A DNA stretch of 5,480 nt from Prevotella sp. UBA5387 (GTDB lineage: Bacteria; Bacteroidota; Bacteroidia; Bacteroidales; Bacteroidaceae), in the NCBI GenBank assembly GCA_002407775.1, contig DHOP01000060.1:1-5480 (forward strand). The letters run 5' to 3'. Below, one piece after another: positions 1-4,864 of the stretch. The position numbers and the translations under genes are program-made. The notes beneath the pieces were generated by a model. That model saw only the letters and a program-made list of their open reading frames with translations, was not told the origin of the DNA and made no database searches. How positions within the stretch are numbered: position 1 is the stretch's first letter; every line of letters begins with the position of its first letter.

Positions 1-6
1 GTTTAG

Positions 7-186
7 TATCATATCGCAGTGCCAAAGGATAGCTATCGCAAAACCTTGGATTTTCTCACAGAAAACAATGAGAGTAATAATGGACATCCAGGAGTTGTCA
101 ACTTACCAAATATCCATTACGCCTATTTTACCAATGTGCAAAACATGATGAATCTTTCACAAGTAGAAACCTGCTTCAACGAATAA
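7..186 (+). pseudogene. 3' end of an unrecognised gene, possibly frameshifted
   Basis: An open frame of 59 codons ends at the TAA at 184-186, and a strong terminator starts at the very next base, so the gene end looks real. The translation ends ...NMMNLSQVETCFNE and has ordinary protein composition (HIAVPKDSYRKTLDFL near its start). I do not recognise the family. The same frame has a TAG at 4-6, and no ATG occurs before 151. It is therefore either the tail of a gene frameshifted just upstream, or a 56-residue protein starting at the GTG at 19. Frame 2 is also open from 2 to about 148, so a frameshift between frames is possible, although frame 2 reads less like a protein. Only six bases upstream are visible, so the case cannot be settled here. 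Confidence 0.4.
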
Positions 187-222
187 GGCAGCATTCTCTT
201 TGGTTGAGAATGCTGCCTTTTT
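187..222 (+). terminator. Strong intrinsic terminator
   Basis: A perfect 12-bp stem (187-198 with 206-217, GGCAGCATTCTC/GAGAATGCTGCC) encloses a 7-base loop and is followed by five Ts at 218-222. It starts directly after the TAA of the + strand frame. There is no matching T tract on the minus strand, so it works mainly for rightward transcription. It separates that gene from the convergent minus-strand gene ending at 245. Confidence 0.9.
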
Positions 223-244
223 ATTGCTAGAGTAAGGTTACGAA

Positions 245-487
245 TTATTTCCATCCTCCTCCTATATTTTTATCAAAAGAATTGCCCCATCGTTTCGAGT
301 CAAAAACTCCAGAATTATTCACACCACCATCTAAGAGATTTATTGAAGGGTCAGTACCAGTCATAGTCTGGTCAATTACCTTAAAATCAACTGAAGTCGA
401 TTTGGCAACGATAGGCCCCGCAAGCATCTGCTGCTCAACCTGCACCGAAATAATCTCTATCTCGGGTTTAAGATATGTTAATTTCAT
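245..487 (-). CDS. Small 'YxKP...LAG' protein, function unknown
   Basis: The product is 80 residues with an ATG start at 487. The N-terminal segment carries Y5-L-K-P8, then an E/I/V-rich stretch and M21-L-A-G24. This pattern (Y-x-K-P, then about 15 residues, then L-L-A-G) is common in small uncharacterised Bacteroides/Prevotella proteins. After LAG the sequence is polar and ends in a Gly/Trp-rich tail (W67-G-N-S-F-D ... G76-G-G-W-K80). There is no hydrophobic signal peptide and no catalytic motif. The gene follows the surface-protein fragment by 52 bp on the same strand with no clear terminator between them, so the two were probably co-transcribed. The LAG segment resembles a leader/core boundary in form, but processing is only a guess: no maturation or export enzyme is visible nearby. 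Confidence 0.75.
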   Translation of the reverse strand: MKLTYLKPEIEIISVQVEQQMLAGPIVAKSTSVDFKVIDQTMTGTDPSINLLDGGVNNSGVFDSKRWGNSFDKNIGGGWK

Positions 488-539
488 TTTGCAGCTACCT
501 TATTGAGTATTATCAATAATTTCAATTCGAATTTTTTTT

Positions 540-1262
540 TCACTTTACCAACAACTTCTTTCCATCAACAATGTAAAGGCCCTTAGGCAATCCCTCCATG
601 ACTGTACTGTTTTTACGTACTGCCTGTCCTTGTAAATTATATATCGTCTTTGATTCAACCGACACACCATGATTTGCGGATGGATCGGCAAAGATTTCCT
701 CGATTCCTGTCATAACCTGCTCGCCTATTGATCCATTAACGCTGAAACTCATTGCCTTGGCAGGGACCTGATCTATGCTGTCATTGTAGAAATAAGCTCG
801 AAAAGCGGGCATGGGAGTTGCAACTGACTCCGAAGTATGATACAGCTTTTCATTAACATAATATGAATATGCAGGGAGCGTCTCAGGTTTGAAAAGGCCT
901 TTAAAGGTAAGTCCGCCTGTGGTTACAGAGCCCATAGGAGCAGTAATGTCCGCCTCAATGGTAACATTATTAAAGATAAGCTGATCAATCTTCTTTGTCG
1001 GACGGACAAGATAAGGGCGACCAGCCTCGATCATGCGATAGGCATGTTGAACAAAGCTGAACGTCTCATTGGACAGGTCTGTGAATGTGACAATGTTCGC
1101 ATCTTCGCCGAATGTTTCATTAAACTTGGTTTCACTTACAGAGAATGGCAGGCAGATGCTGTTCCATGTATTGGCTCGCCATGTGCGGTTGATGGTTACC
1201 TGAACGTTCTCTTGATCTTTAGATGTCCCTAAATAAGCCTCTCCTTGGTTTATGGAAATATT
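540..1262 (-). pseudogene. C-terminal 240 residues of a surface protein, 5' cut by the IS
   Basis: The frame is open without a break from the IS junction (about 1262) to the TGA at 540-542. The ATG at 1034 is internal: the 76 codons before it read as good protein, including T-W-N-S-I-C-L-P-F and F-G-E-D-A-N-I-V-T-F. The pattern WN(S/T)xCLPF, then FG...V, then AGRPYLVRPTK, then a beta-rich FKGLF...LY...FRAYFYND segment, is typical of the C-terminal module of large Bacteroides/Prevotella cell-surface proteins, which are often leucine-rich-repeat or adhesin-like upstream. The end, YNLQGQAV ... GLYIVDGKKLLVK, resembles a short version of the C-terminal tail seen on type IX-like secreted proteins, but a sorting role is not shown. 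No promoter or start remains. The IS removed or displaced the N-terminal part, and I do not find that part on the other side of the IS. Confidence 0.85.
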
Positions 1263-1263
1263 T

Positions 1264-1282
1264 TATTGCTGTCCGATAAAAC
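1264..1282 (+). repeat. Left terminal inverted repeat of the IS
   Basis: TATTGCTGTCCGATAAAAC matches the reverse complement of 2806-2824 over all 19 bases. The match breaks at 1263 on the outside and at 1283 on the inside. The minus-strand frame of the surface-protein fragment runs leftward out of this junction. The TAA at 1263-1265 that closes that frame upstream uses two IS bases. Confidence 0.93.
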
Positions 1283-1344
1283 CAAAAGATTGACAGTATG
1301 AGGGCAAGTAAATGATATTGACACGGTTGCCACAGTAAAAAAAA

Positions 1345-1364
1345 GGGAAGTCCACTGACCTCCC
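1345..1364 (+). other. Hairpin upstream of the transposase promoter
   Basis: GGGAAGTC (1345-1352) pairs with GACCTCCC (1357-1364) around a CACT loop, with one A-C mismatch. It lies between the left IS end and the -7 box. Many IS elements carry structure near the end to limit transposase expression driven from outside, but here there is no T tract and the start codon is not covered, so the role is uncertain. Confidence 0.3.
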
Positions 1365-1375
1365 CAAAGAGTTTG

Positions 1376-1383
1376 TACTTTTG
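1376..1383 (+). promoter_or_regulatory. Bacteroidales-type -7 box of the transposase gene
   Basis: TACTTTTG fits the Bacteroidales -7 consensus TAnnTTTG exactly. I see no good TTTG -33 box 19-21 bases upstream, so the promoter may be weak. Transcription starting a few bases downstream would begin near or after the TTG at 1386, which argues against that codon as the start and for the ATG at 1401. Confidence 0.5.
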
Positions 1384-1400
1384 CATTGCTAAAACAAAAA

Positions 1401-2795
1401 ATGTATAAACTCATGGGCAAAGTTACTACAAATTCAGGAATTCCAGTGTTTGGGGAGATAGTAAAGTTGATAGACAAACAAGAAGTAAGCAAGGTAGCCG
1501 AAAAGCTCAAGGCGAACAGATACACTAAGCGGCTTGACGCTTACCAGCACCTCATCATCATGCTGTATGCCGTTCTCGGACAGTTCAACAGCCTGAGAGA
1601 CATAGAGCTTGGGTTCTACTCATCTGCTCAATGCCTGAACCATTTCGGTCTTGACTACATGGTGCGGCGCAGCACCTTGTCCGATGCCAACGCCAGGCGC
1701 TGCCCTGCATTTTTCGAGTCTGTCTACAACCTCCTGTACAAGCGTTATTCGTCCGTTTTAGCGGACACCCGGCCGGTAAATGGGCTAAAACGGCCTCTTT
1801 TTATAATGGACTCCACTACCATATCGCTTTTCTCACAGGTATTTAGAGGAACCGGGCGCAATGCCATAAATGGGCAGAAAAAGGGTGGTGCCAAGGCTCA
1901 CACGGTCATAAAGGCAGACGAGGAAGTGATGACCTTCATGAACATTACCGACGCCGTGGTCAGCGACCAGGACATTCTGAAAGGCCTTTACACGAAACTG
2001 CCGGAAGGTTCGTGCGTGACGTTCGACATGGGATATGTAAACTACATGGCGTGGCAGGAGTTCTCCGACCACAACATTACATACGTAACCAGAGAGAAGA
2101 AGAAATGCAAGTATGATGTTCTTGAAACGCGGGAAATTCCGGATGAGGACAAGGATATCATAATAAGCGACGAGATCGTCGAGCTGTCCTGGCGCAAGCG
2201 GTGGAAGCGGCCAATGACAAGGGAAGAACTGAGCCATCGCCGCGGACGCAGGCCTAAGAGCGGAGTGGTATTGGTGAACGAGAGCAAGTCGGGAAAGCAT
2301 AAATGCCGCCGCATAACCAAGTGGAAGGACAACAGGGACGAAGGCACTATAACCTTTCTTGCCAATGACTTCGAGACTCCGGCAAGCATCCTGTGTGAGG
2401 TGTACCGCAGACGTTGGCAGATAGAGACGCTGTTCAAACGCCTGAAGCAGAACTTCCCATTGAAATACTTCCTTGGAGACAATCAAAACGCCATACAGAT
2501 TCAGATTTGGGTAAGTATGATAGCCTGGTTGCTGATGCAGGTTATCAAAAAGCAGGTGAAGCGGAAGTGGAGACTGTCCAACATGATGACTGCCGTGCAT
2601 ATTCTACTCAATTCCTACATGGGACTATACGATTTTCTCAACCTGCCAGAGGGGCGATGGATAAAAATCATTGAGGCGAGACAGAAAAAAGATGACGAAA
2701 ATCATCAACCAAGCCTTTTCCCAGAGATGAGGGGGCCTAATTGTGAAAATCAAAAGAGCAAGACTTATTTACAGCAAGTTACAGACGGAAAATAG
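1401..2795 (+). CDS. IS4-family DDE transposase
   Basis: This enzyme cuts and joins the IS ends during transposition. From the ATG at 1401 it has 464 residues; ATG 1413 is also possible, and the frame extends to a TTG at 1386. The N-terminal part (about 5-120) resembles the DUF4372-type helical domain of IS4-family transposases (FNSLRDIELGF ... STLSDANARR). The RNase H-like catalytic domain follows. The first aspartate is in FIMDSTT (D137) and the second in VTFDMGY (D209). The glutamate is E342 in the Y-x2-R-x3-E-x6-K signature (Y335, R338, E342, K349; YRRRWQIETLFKRLK). A basic stretch (RRGRRPKSG, about 280-288) lies in the insertion between the second Asp and the Glu. All catalytic residues are present and the frame has no break, so the protein should be active. 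It ends with TAG at 2793-2795, inside a small hairpin near the right IS end. Confidence 0.95.
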   Translation: MYKLMGKVTTNSGIPVFGEIVKLIDKQEVSKVAEKLKANRYTKRLDAYQHLIIMLYAVLGQFNSLRDIELGFYSSAQCLNHFGLDYMVRRSTLSDANARRCPAFFESVYNLLYKRYSSVLADTRPVNGLKRPLFIMDSTTISLFSQVFRGTGRNAINGQKKGGAKAHTVIKADEEVMTFMNITDAVVSDQDILKGLYTKLPEGSCVTFDMGYVNYMAWQEFSDHNITYVTREKKKCKYDVLETREIPDEDKDIIISDEIVELSWRKRWKRPMTREELSHRRGRRPKSGVVLVNESKSGKHKCRRITKWKDNRDEGTITFLANDFETPASILCEVYRRRWQIETLFKRLKQNFPLKYFLGDNQNAIQIQIWVSMIAWLLMQVIKKQVKRKWRLSNMMTAVHILLNSYMGLYDFLNLPEGRWIKIIEARQKKDDENHQPSLFPEMRGPNCENQKSKTYLQQVTDGK

Positions 2796-2810
2796 GATTT
2801 TCCCAGTTTT
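2787..2810 (+). terminator. Possible weak terminator at the transposase stop
   Basis: GGAAAAT (2787-2793) and ATTTTCC (2797-2803) form a perfect 7-bp stem with a 3-base loop that contains part of the TAG stop. Four Ts follow at 2807-2810 after a CAG spacer. The stem is AT-rich and the T tract short and displaced, so termination would be partial. Confidence 0.3.
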
Positions 2811-2824
2811 ATCGGACAGCAATA
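2806..2824 (-). repeat. Right terminal inverted repeat of the IS
   Basis: GTTTTATCGGACAGCAATA is the exact reverse complement of the left end at 1264-1282. The first base outside is C2825, where the truncated minus-strand frame from the regulator side reads into the element. Confidence 0.93.
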
Positions 2825-2896
2825 CATTTTATCATATGGGAAGGGAGCTTCTTCTGGTATTTCTAAATCCTTTGTTCTACATTTAATTGTTGTCAT
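2825..2896 (-). pseudogene. First 24 codons of a gene cut by the IS, possibly a KAP-type NTPase
   Basis: A minus-strand frame starts at the ATG at 2894-2896, 37 bp after the regulator's stop, and is open to the IS junction. It reads MTTIKCRTKDLEI then PEEAPFPYDKM. The pattern K-D-(L/I)-E-I-P-E-x-x-P-F-x-x-D-K resembles, from memory, the first residues of KAP-family P-loop NTPases (IPEDNPF-x-x-DKL, just before the Walker A region). No Walker motif remains to confirm this. Reading on into the IS gives 19 foreign codons and a stop at 2765-2767, so any product would be a useless 43-residue peptide. The continuation is not on the left of the IS, where an unrelated surface-protein tail lies. A chance open frame of 24 codons cannot be excluded. 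The gene call itself is moderate and the family guess weak. Confidence 0.4.
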
Positions 2897-2910
2897 AAGA
2901 ATTGTTGTCA
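2885..2910 (-). repeat. 11-bp direct repeat around the start codon of the truncated gene
   Basis: The minus-strand sequence TGACAACAATT occurs twice, at 2910-2900 and 2895-2885, a 15-base period. The start ATG (2896-2894) overlaps the second copy. It lies between the regulator's stop and the first codons of the next gene, where a translation- or transcription-control site could sit. A simple small tandem duplication explains it equally well. Confidence 0.4.
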
Positions 2911-2933
2911 ATTTTTTGTGATTTCATCATCTG

Positions 2934-3146
2934 TTATGTTCGTTCTGTTCTATTTGATACGAGTAACTCTCTAACGTCAGCTTCGAGAGCGTCGGCAATA
3001 ACATAAAGAACTTCAACACTTGGTTGAGCCTTGTTGGTACACCATTTGGAAACAGTTGTTTGGTCCTTCTTTATTGTTTCCGCCAACCATTTATTTGTTT
3101 TACCTTTTTCTGCAAGCACAATTTTTAAGCGATTCGCTGGTTTCAT
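2934..3146 (-). CDS. Small XRE-type helix-turn-helix regulator
   Basis: The product is a 70-residue DNA-binding protein consisting of little more than one HTH_XRE/Cro-like domain. It reads MKPANRLKIVLAEKGKTNKW at the start. The recognition unit is about residues 17-43 (TNKWLAE..KKDQTTVSKWCTN..QPS), followed by the usual hydrophobic helix VEVLYVIADALEADVRELL. I chose the ATG at 3146. The GTG at 3155 would add three residues but lies too close to the -7 box at 3170-3177. In Bacteroidetes such regulators often sit in front of restriction-modification or other defence genes. Here the next gene starts 37 bp downstream on the same strand and is destroyed by the IS, so the regulator may be an orphan. 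It probably represses its own promoter. Confidence 0.88.
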   Translation of the reverse strand: MKPANRLKIVLAEKGKTNKWLAETIKKDQTTVSKWCTNKAQPSVEVLYVIADALEADVRELLVSNRTERT

Positions 3147-3169
3147 ATTTTTCACAGTTAAAGTGTATG

Positions 3170-3177
3170 CAAATATA
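3170..3177 (-). promoter_or_regulatory. -7 promoter box of the HTH regulator
   Basis: The minus-strand sequence TATATTTG matches TAnnTTTG exactly. The ATG at 3146 lies 23 bases downstream, giving a short leader. A clear TTTG -33 box is not seen at the expected distance, which fits a promoter that is weak or needs an activator. It supports ATG 3146 over GTG 3155 as the start. Confidence 0.5.
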
Positions 3178-3205
3178 GCGATTTTGACTTAAATATTGGT
3201 GTAAT

Positions 3206-3218
3206 AATCTAATAGATT
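3206..3218. promoter_or_regulatory. Candidate operator palindrome
   Basis: AATCT-AAT-AGATT is a perfect 5+5 inverted repeat with a 3-base centre, lying just upstream of the -33 region of the regulator's promoter. Small XRE proteins commonly bind such dyads near their own promoters. The site is short and AT-rich in an AT-rich spacer, so chance is a real alternative. Confidence 0.25.
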
Positions 3219-3294
3219 TGACAAATAGAACAAAATAGATGAGCCGAAATATCTTTTTGAGTGAACTTTTGCTTTTGGACTGATTGATAAAAGC

Positions 3295-3327
3295 AAAAAG
3301 GGGCATGAAAATTATTCCTCATGCTCC
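3295..3327 (-). terminator. Intrinsic terminator of the four-gene envelope operon
   Basis: On the minus strand GGAGCATGA (3327-3319) pairs with TCATGCCCC (3308-3300) around a 10-base loop, with one A-C mismatch, and five Ts follow (3299-3295). It begins 15 bases after the stop of the lipoprotein gene. A second 10-bp hairpin, TTTTGCTTTT/AAAAGCAAAA at 3267-3276 and 3289-3298, overlaps the T tract and could help termination. The rest of the 3147-3342 spacer holds only the regulator's promoter region. Confidence 0.75.
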
Positions 3328-3342
3328 TCATTGAATTTCAAT

Positions 3343-3738
3343 TTATTGCTTTGTACAGGTTAATGTCAGGGTCGTAGAACTTTCTGGAGTTGACATTATT
3401 AGTTCTGCAGTGGTTCCGGAAAGTGATTTTACCACATAGGTACAATACAACTCTCCGCTTACATAACAACTAATAGTCTTGCCCTTGGCTGTGTACGTTC
3501 CAGAACCATTACCAAAGTAACCTTTACCGACATAGGATCCATCAGAATTAAATGTAGCAGTAGTAGTTTGATACATCCAAGAAAAACCAGCAGCTTTGGT
3601 TATTTTCCAAGTTCCATACAATGTCTCAGCAGGATAATCGAAACCATCTAAGGGGCTGTCATCATCCTTTGAACAAGATGTCAATGTCATCATTAACATC
3701 ATAAGTGGCAATAATGCCAAATACAAAAACTTCTTCAT
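3343..3738 (-). CDS. Lipocalin-like lipoprotein
   Basis: The product is a 131-residue precursor with ATG at 3738. A K2-K3 N-terminus and a hydrophobic stretch rich in Leu and Met are followed by the lipobox L-T-S-C, with C22 as the acylated cysteine. S-K-D-D-D follows directly, which resembles the Bacteroidetes lipoprotein export signal for surface display. The mature part has Y41-G-T-W44-K-I, then ATFNSDGSYVGKGYF, GTYTAKGKTISCYV and LSGTTAELIM. This is the strand order of small lipocalin-like domains of Bacteroidetes lipoproteins, with the L-x-GTW motif at the start of the barrel. Cysteines C91, C99 and C128 could form a disulfide. It is the last gene of the operon, 16 bp after its neighbour, with a terminator behind it. 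The ligand is unknown; lipocalin folds often bind small hydrophobic molecules, but nothing here shows a substrate. Confidence 0.87.
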   Translation of the reverse strand: MKKFLYLALLPLMMLMMTLTSCSKDDDSPLDGFDYPAETLYGTWKITKAAGFSWMYQTTTATFNSDGSYVGKGYFGNGSGTYTAKGKTISCYVSGELYCTYVVKSLSGTTAELIMSTPESSTTLTLTCTKQ

Positions 3739-3754
3739 ATATAATGTTTTTTAG

Positions 3755-4141
3755 TTAAGCCTTTACTTCTTCAATTTGAGGTTGTTCTTGATTTGTAGAA
3801 ACTTCGTTTAACTTATCTGCAGTTGCAGTTTCATTGTTACCATCTATAGTGGGTAATGCAGAAGTATAATTATTTTCATCCTTCTTAGCTGGAATACTTA
3901 ATGCTATCAATGCAAATCCTACAACAAGTAAGATGCTACCAAAGCCAGTTCTTACAACCTTTGTTAGGGTCTTTACATTTCTGGCGGCTGTGGCGCTTGC
4001 ATTTTGAATGCCGGTAAAAGCATCACCTCCGTACATGGAATCTGAGCAATATTCTCCAGCATCCATATTGAAGCAATATATACTGAACCCTATTGAAACA
4101 ATACCAGCAATCAATAGGATAATTGTTCGAAATACTTTCAT
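3755..4141 (-). CDS. Two-helix inner-membrane protein, unknown function
   Basis: The product is 128 residues with ATG at 4141. Two hydrophobic segments are clear, about residues 6-24 (TIILLIAGIVSIGFSIYCF) and 66-83 (GFGSILLVVGFALIALSI). The loop between them starts acidic and Cys-containing (C23, C32, YGGDAFTGIQNASA) and ends basic (R54, K57, K61, R64). The tail after residue 85 is polar, Asn/Thr/Glu-rich and probably disordered. The GGDAFTGIQNASA-type loop recalls small membrane proteins often seen in Bacteroides genomes, but I know of no assigned function. Topology is unclear because positive residues lie on both sides. It starts 12 bp after the DUF4468-like gene and ends 16 bp before the lipoprotein gene, so it is surely part of the same transcript. 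Confidence 0.83.
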   Translation of the reverse strand: MKVFRTIILLIAGIVSIGFSIYCFNMDAGEYCSDSMYGGDAFTGIQNASATAARNVKTLTKVVRTGFGSILLVVGFALIALSIPAKKDENNYTSALPTIDGNNETATADKLNEVSTNQEQPQIEEVKA

Positions 4142-4153
4142 AATGCGATTTAA

Positions 4154-4837
4154 TTACCAATTATCATTTTCATTACCAGAAACTCCATTCTTAACAGCTT
4201 CCTCTATCTTGTCCATAATGACATTTGAAAAAGCATGCGTCATGATAAGAGCTTTCGATGATGTCTTCTTATGCTTATCCTTTTCTGCAAATGGATAGCA
4301 TTTCTCTAGAACCCACTTTTCTGCAATCTTGGTTGGTACAGTGCCTCCTATAGCTCCCATAATACCACCACCAGCTAATACTATTGCTTCATAATTCTGA
4401 ACTGTATAAGTTACTCGGATTTTATTTTCTTTGATATCCAACTTGATAATTGGCTTTACACTCACATCATAAGAGTTTGATCCTCCCATGTGGCTAGCGA
4501 TATTAGGCAGATAGCCTTGAGCAATAATACAACCGAGCTCTTTATCATTGAGCTGGATAACGGAGTTTGCATCATTGAATGAAGCTGTTACCCAATAATT
4601 CAAAATTACATATAGTTGATTCTTGGTTTTTCCAGGACAATCTATTACTTGCACATAAGTAAGAGAATTATTCTTATCTAATTGTAGGGTAGAAGCCAAA
4701 TTTGCGGCTGCATCATTCCATTTTTCACCATACTTCTCTTTTGCGTATGTTTCCAACTCTTCTGTACGCATTATCTGCGCATCTACACTCATCGCCATGC
4801 TAAGCACAGCTGCAAACAAAATCAAAAACTTTTTCAT
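4154..4837 (-). CDS. Secreted DUF4468-like envelope protein
   Basis: The product is a 227-residue precursor with ATG at 4837. A classical signal peptide (MKKFLILFAAVLSMAMSVDA) should be cut after A20, leaving Q21 as first residue. A helical, charged segment (about 21-55, EELETYAKEKYGEKW) is followed by a beta-rich domain at about 74-150. The pattern WVTASFNDANSVIQLNDKELGCIIAQGYL ... IIKLDIKENKIRVTYTVQNYE is the layout of DUF4468 (a TBP-like fold common in Bacteroidetes): fragments W82-V-T, N91-S-V-I-Q-L-N-D-K-E and I139-R-V-T-Y. A Gly-rich stretch (LAGGGIMGAIGG, about 154-165) and a helical C-terminus follow. There is no lipobox, so it is periplasmic or secreted. It lies 27 bp after the beta-barrel gene and 12 bp before the two-helix gene. 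The domain has no known biochemical role. Confidence 0.85.
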   Translation of the reverse strand: MKKFLILFAAVLSMAMSVDAQIMRTEELETYAKEKYGEKWNDAAANLASTLQLDKNNSLTYVQVIDCPGKTKNQLYVILNYWVTASFNDANSVIQLNDKELGCIIAQGYLPNIASHMGGSNSYDVSVKPIIKLDIKENKIRVTYTVQNYEAIVLAGGGIMGAIGGTVPTKIAEKWVLEKCYPFAEKDKHKKTSSKALIMTHAFSNVIMDKIEEAVKNGVSGNENDNW

Positions 4838-4864
4838 TGTATTATTAATTATTGGTTTAACTGA

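Larger units (their letters stand above)
1264..2824 (+). mobile_element. Complete IS4-family insertion sequence, about 1.56 kb
   Basis: The element is bounded by 19-bp perfect inverted repeats and carries one intact DDE transposase, so it looks capable of moving. By eye its coding DNA is richer in G and C than the AT-rich genes around it, which fits an acquired element. With ends at the outermost matching bases (1264 and 2824) the flanks show no direct repeat. If the ends are instead set three bases inward (1267/2821), an 11-bp flank matches at 9 of 11 positions. I recognise the family but cannot name the particular IS. Confidence 0.9.

Noticed and set aside
282..506. + strand frames at 282-506, 1044-1232, 2414-2674, 4008-4298 and 5141-5407
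   Set aside because: Each is covered by a convincing gene or gene fragment in another frame, and none shows a domain, signal peptide or plausible start context.
500..533. Hairpin TTATTGA/TCAATAA (500-506, 513-519) and palindrome AATTCGAATT between the surface-protein fragment and the small protein
   Set aside because: Both are short and AT-rich with no T tract in the direction of transcription, so I do not call a terminator or operator.
1250..1525. Minus-strand frame with a lipoprotein-like start (LLTSC) across the left IS end
   Set aside because: Its frame crosses the inverted repeat and runs antisense to the transposase start. The lipobox likeness is accidental and no coherent domain follows.
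1833..2600. Long minus-strand open frame (255 codons) and a second one at 2042-2482
   Set aside because: Both lie wholly inside the transposase gene. The + strand product has all DDE and YREK residues, while the antisense translations show no recognisable domain.
3153..3155. GTG start for the HTH regulator
   Set aside because: It lies only 14 bases from the -7 box, leaving almost no leader, while an in-frame ATG sits three codons on and gives the usual domain start.
3213..3220. TAGATTTG on the + strand, matching TAnnTTTG
   Set aside because: No + strand gene follows and no -33 partner is at the right distance. Such boxes are expected by chance in AT-rich spacer.
3100..3306. 68-codon minus-strand frame between the regulator and the lipoprotein gene
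   Set aside because: It overlaps the HTH gene in another frame, covers the promoter, dyad and terminator T tract, and its composition looks like translated AT-rich spacer.
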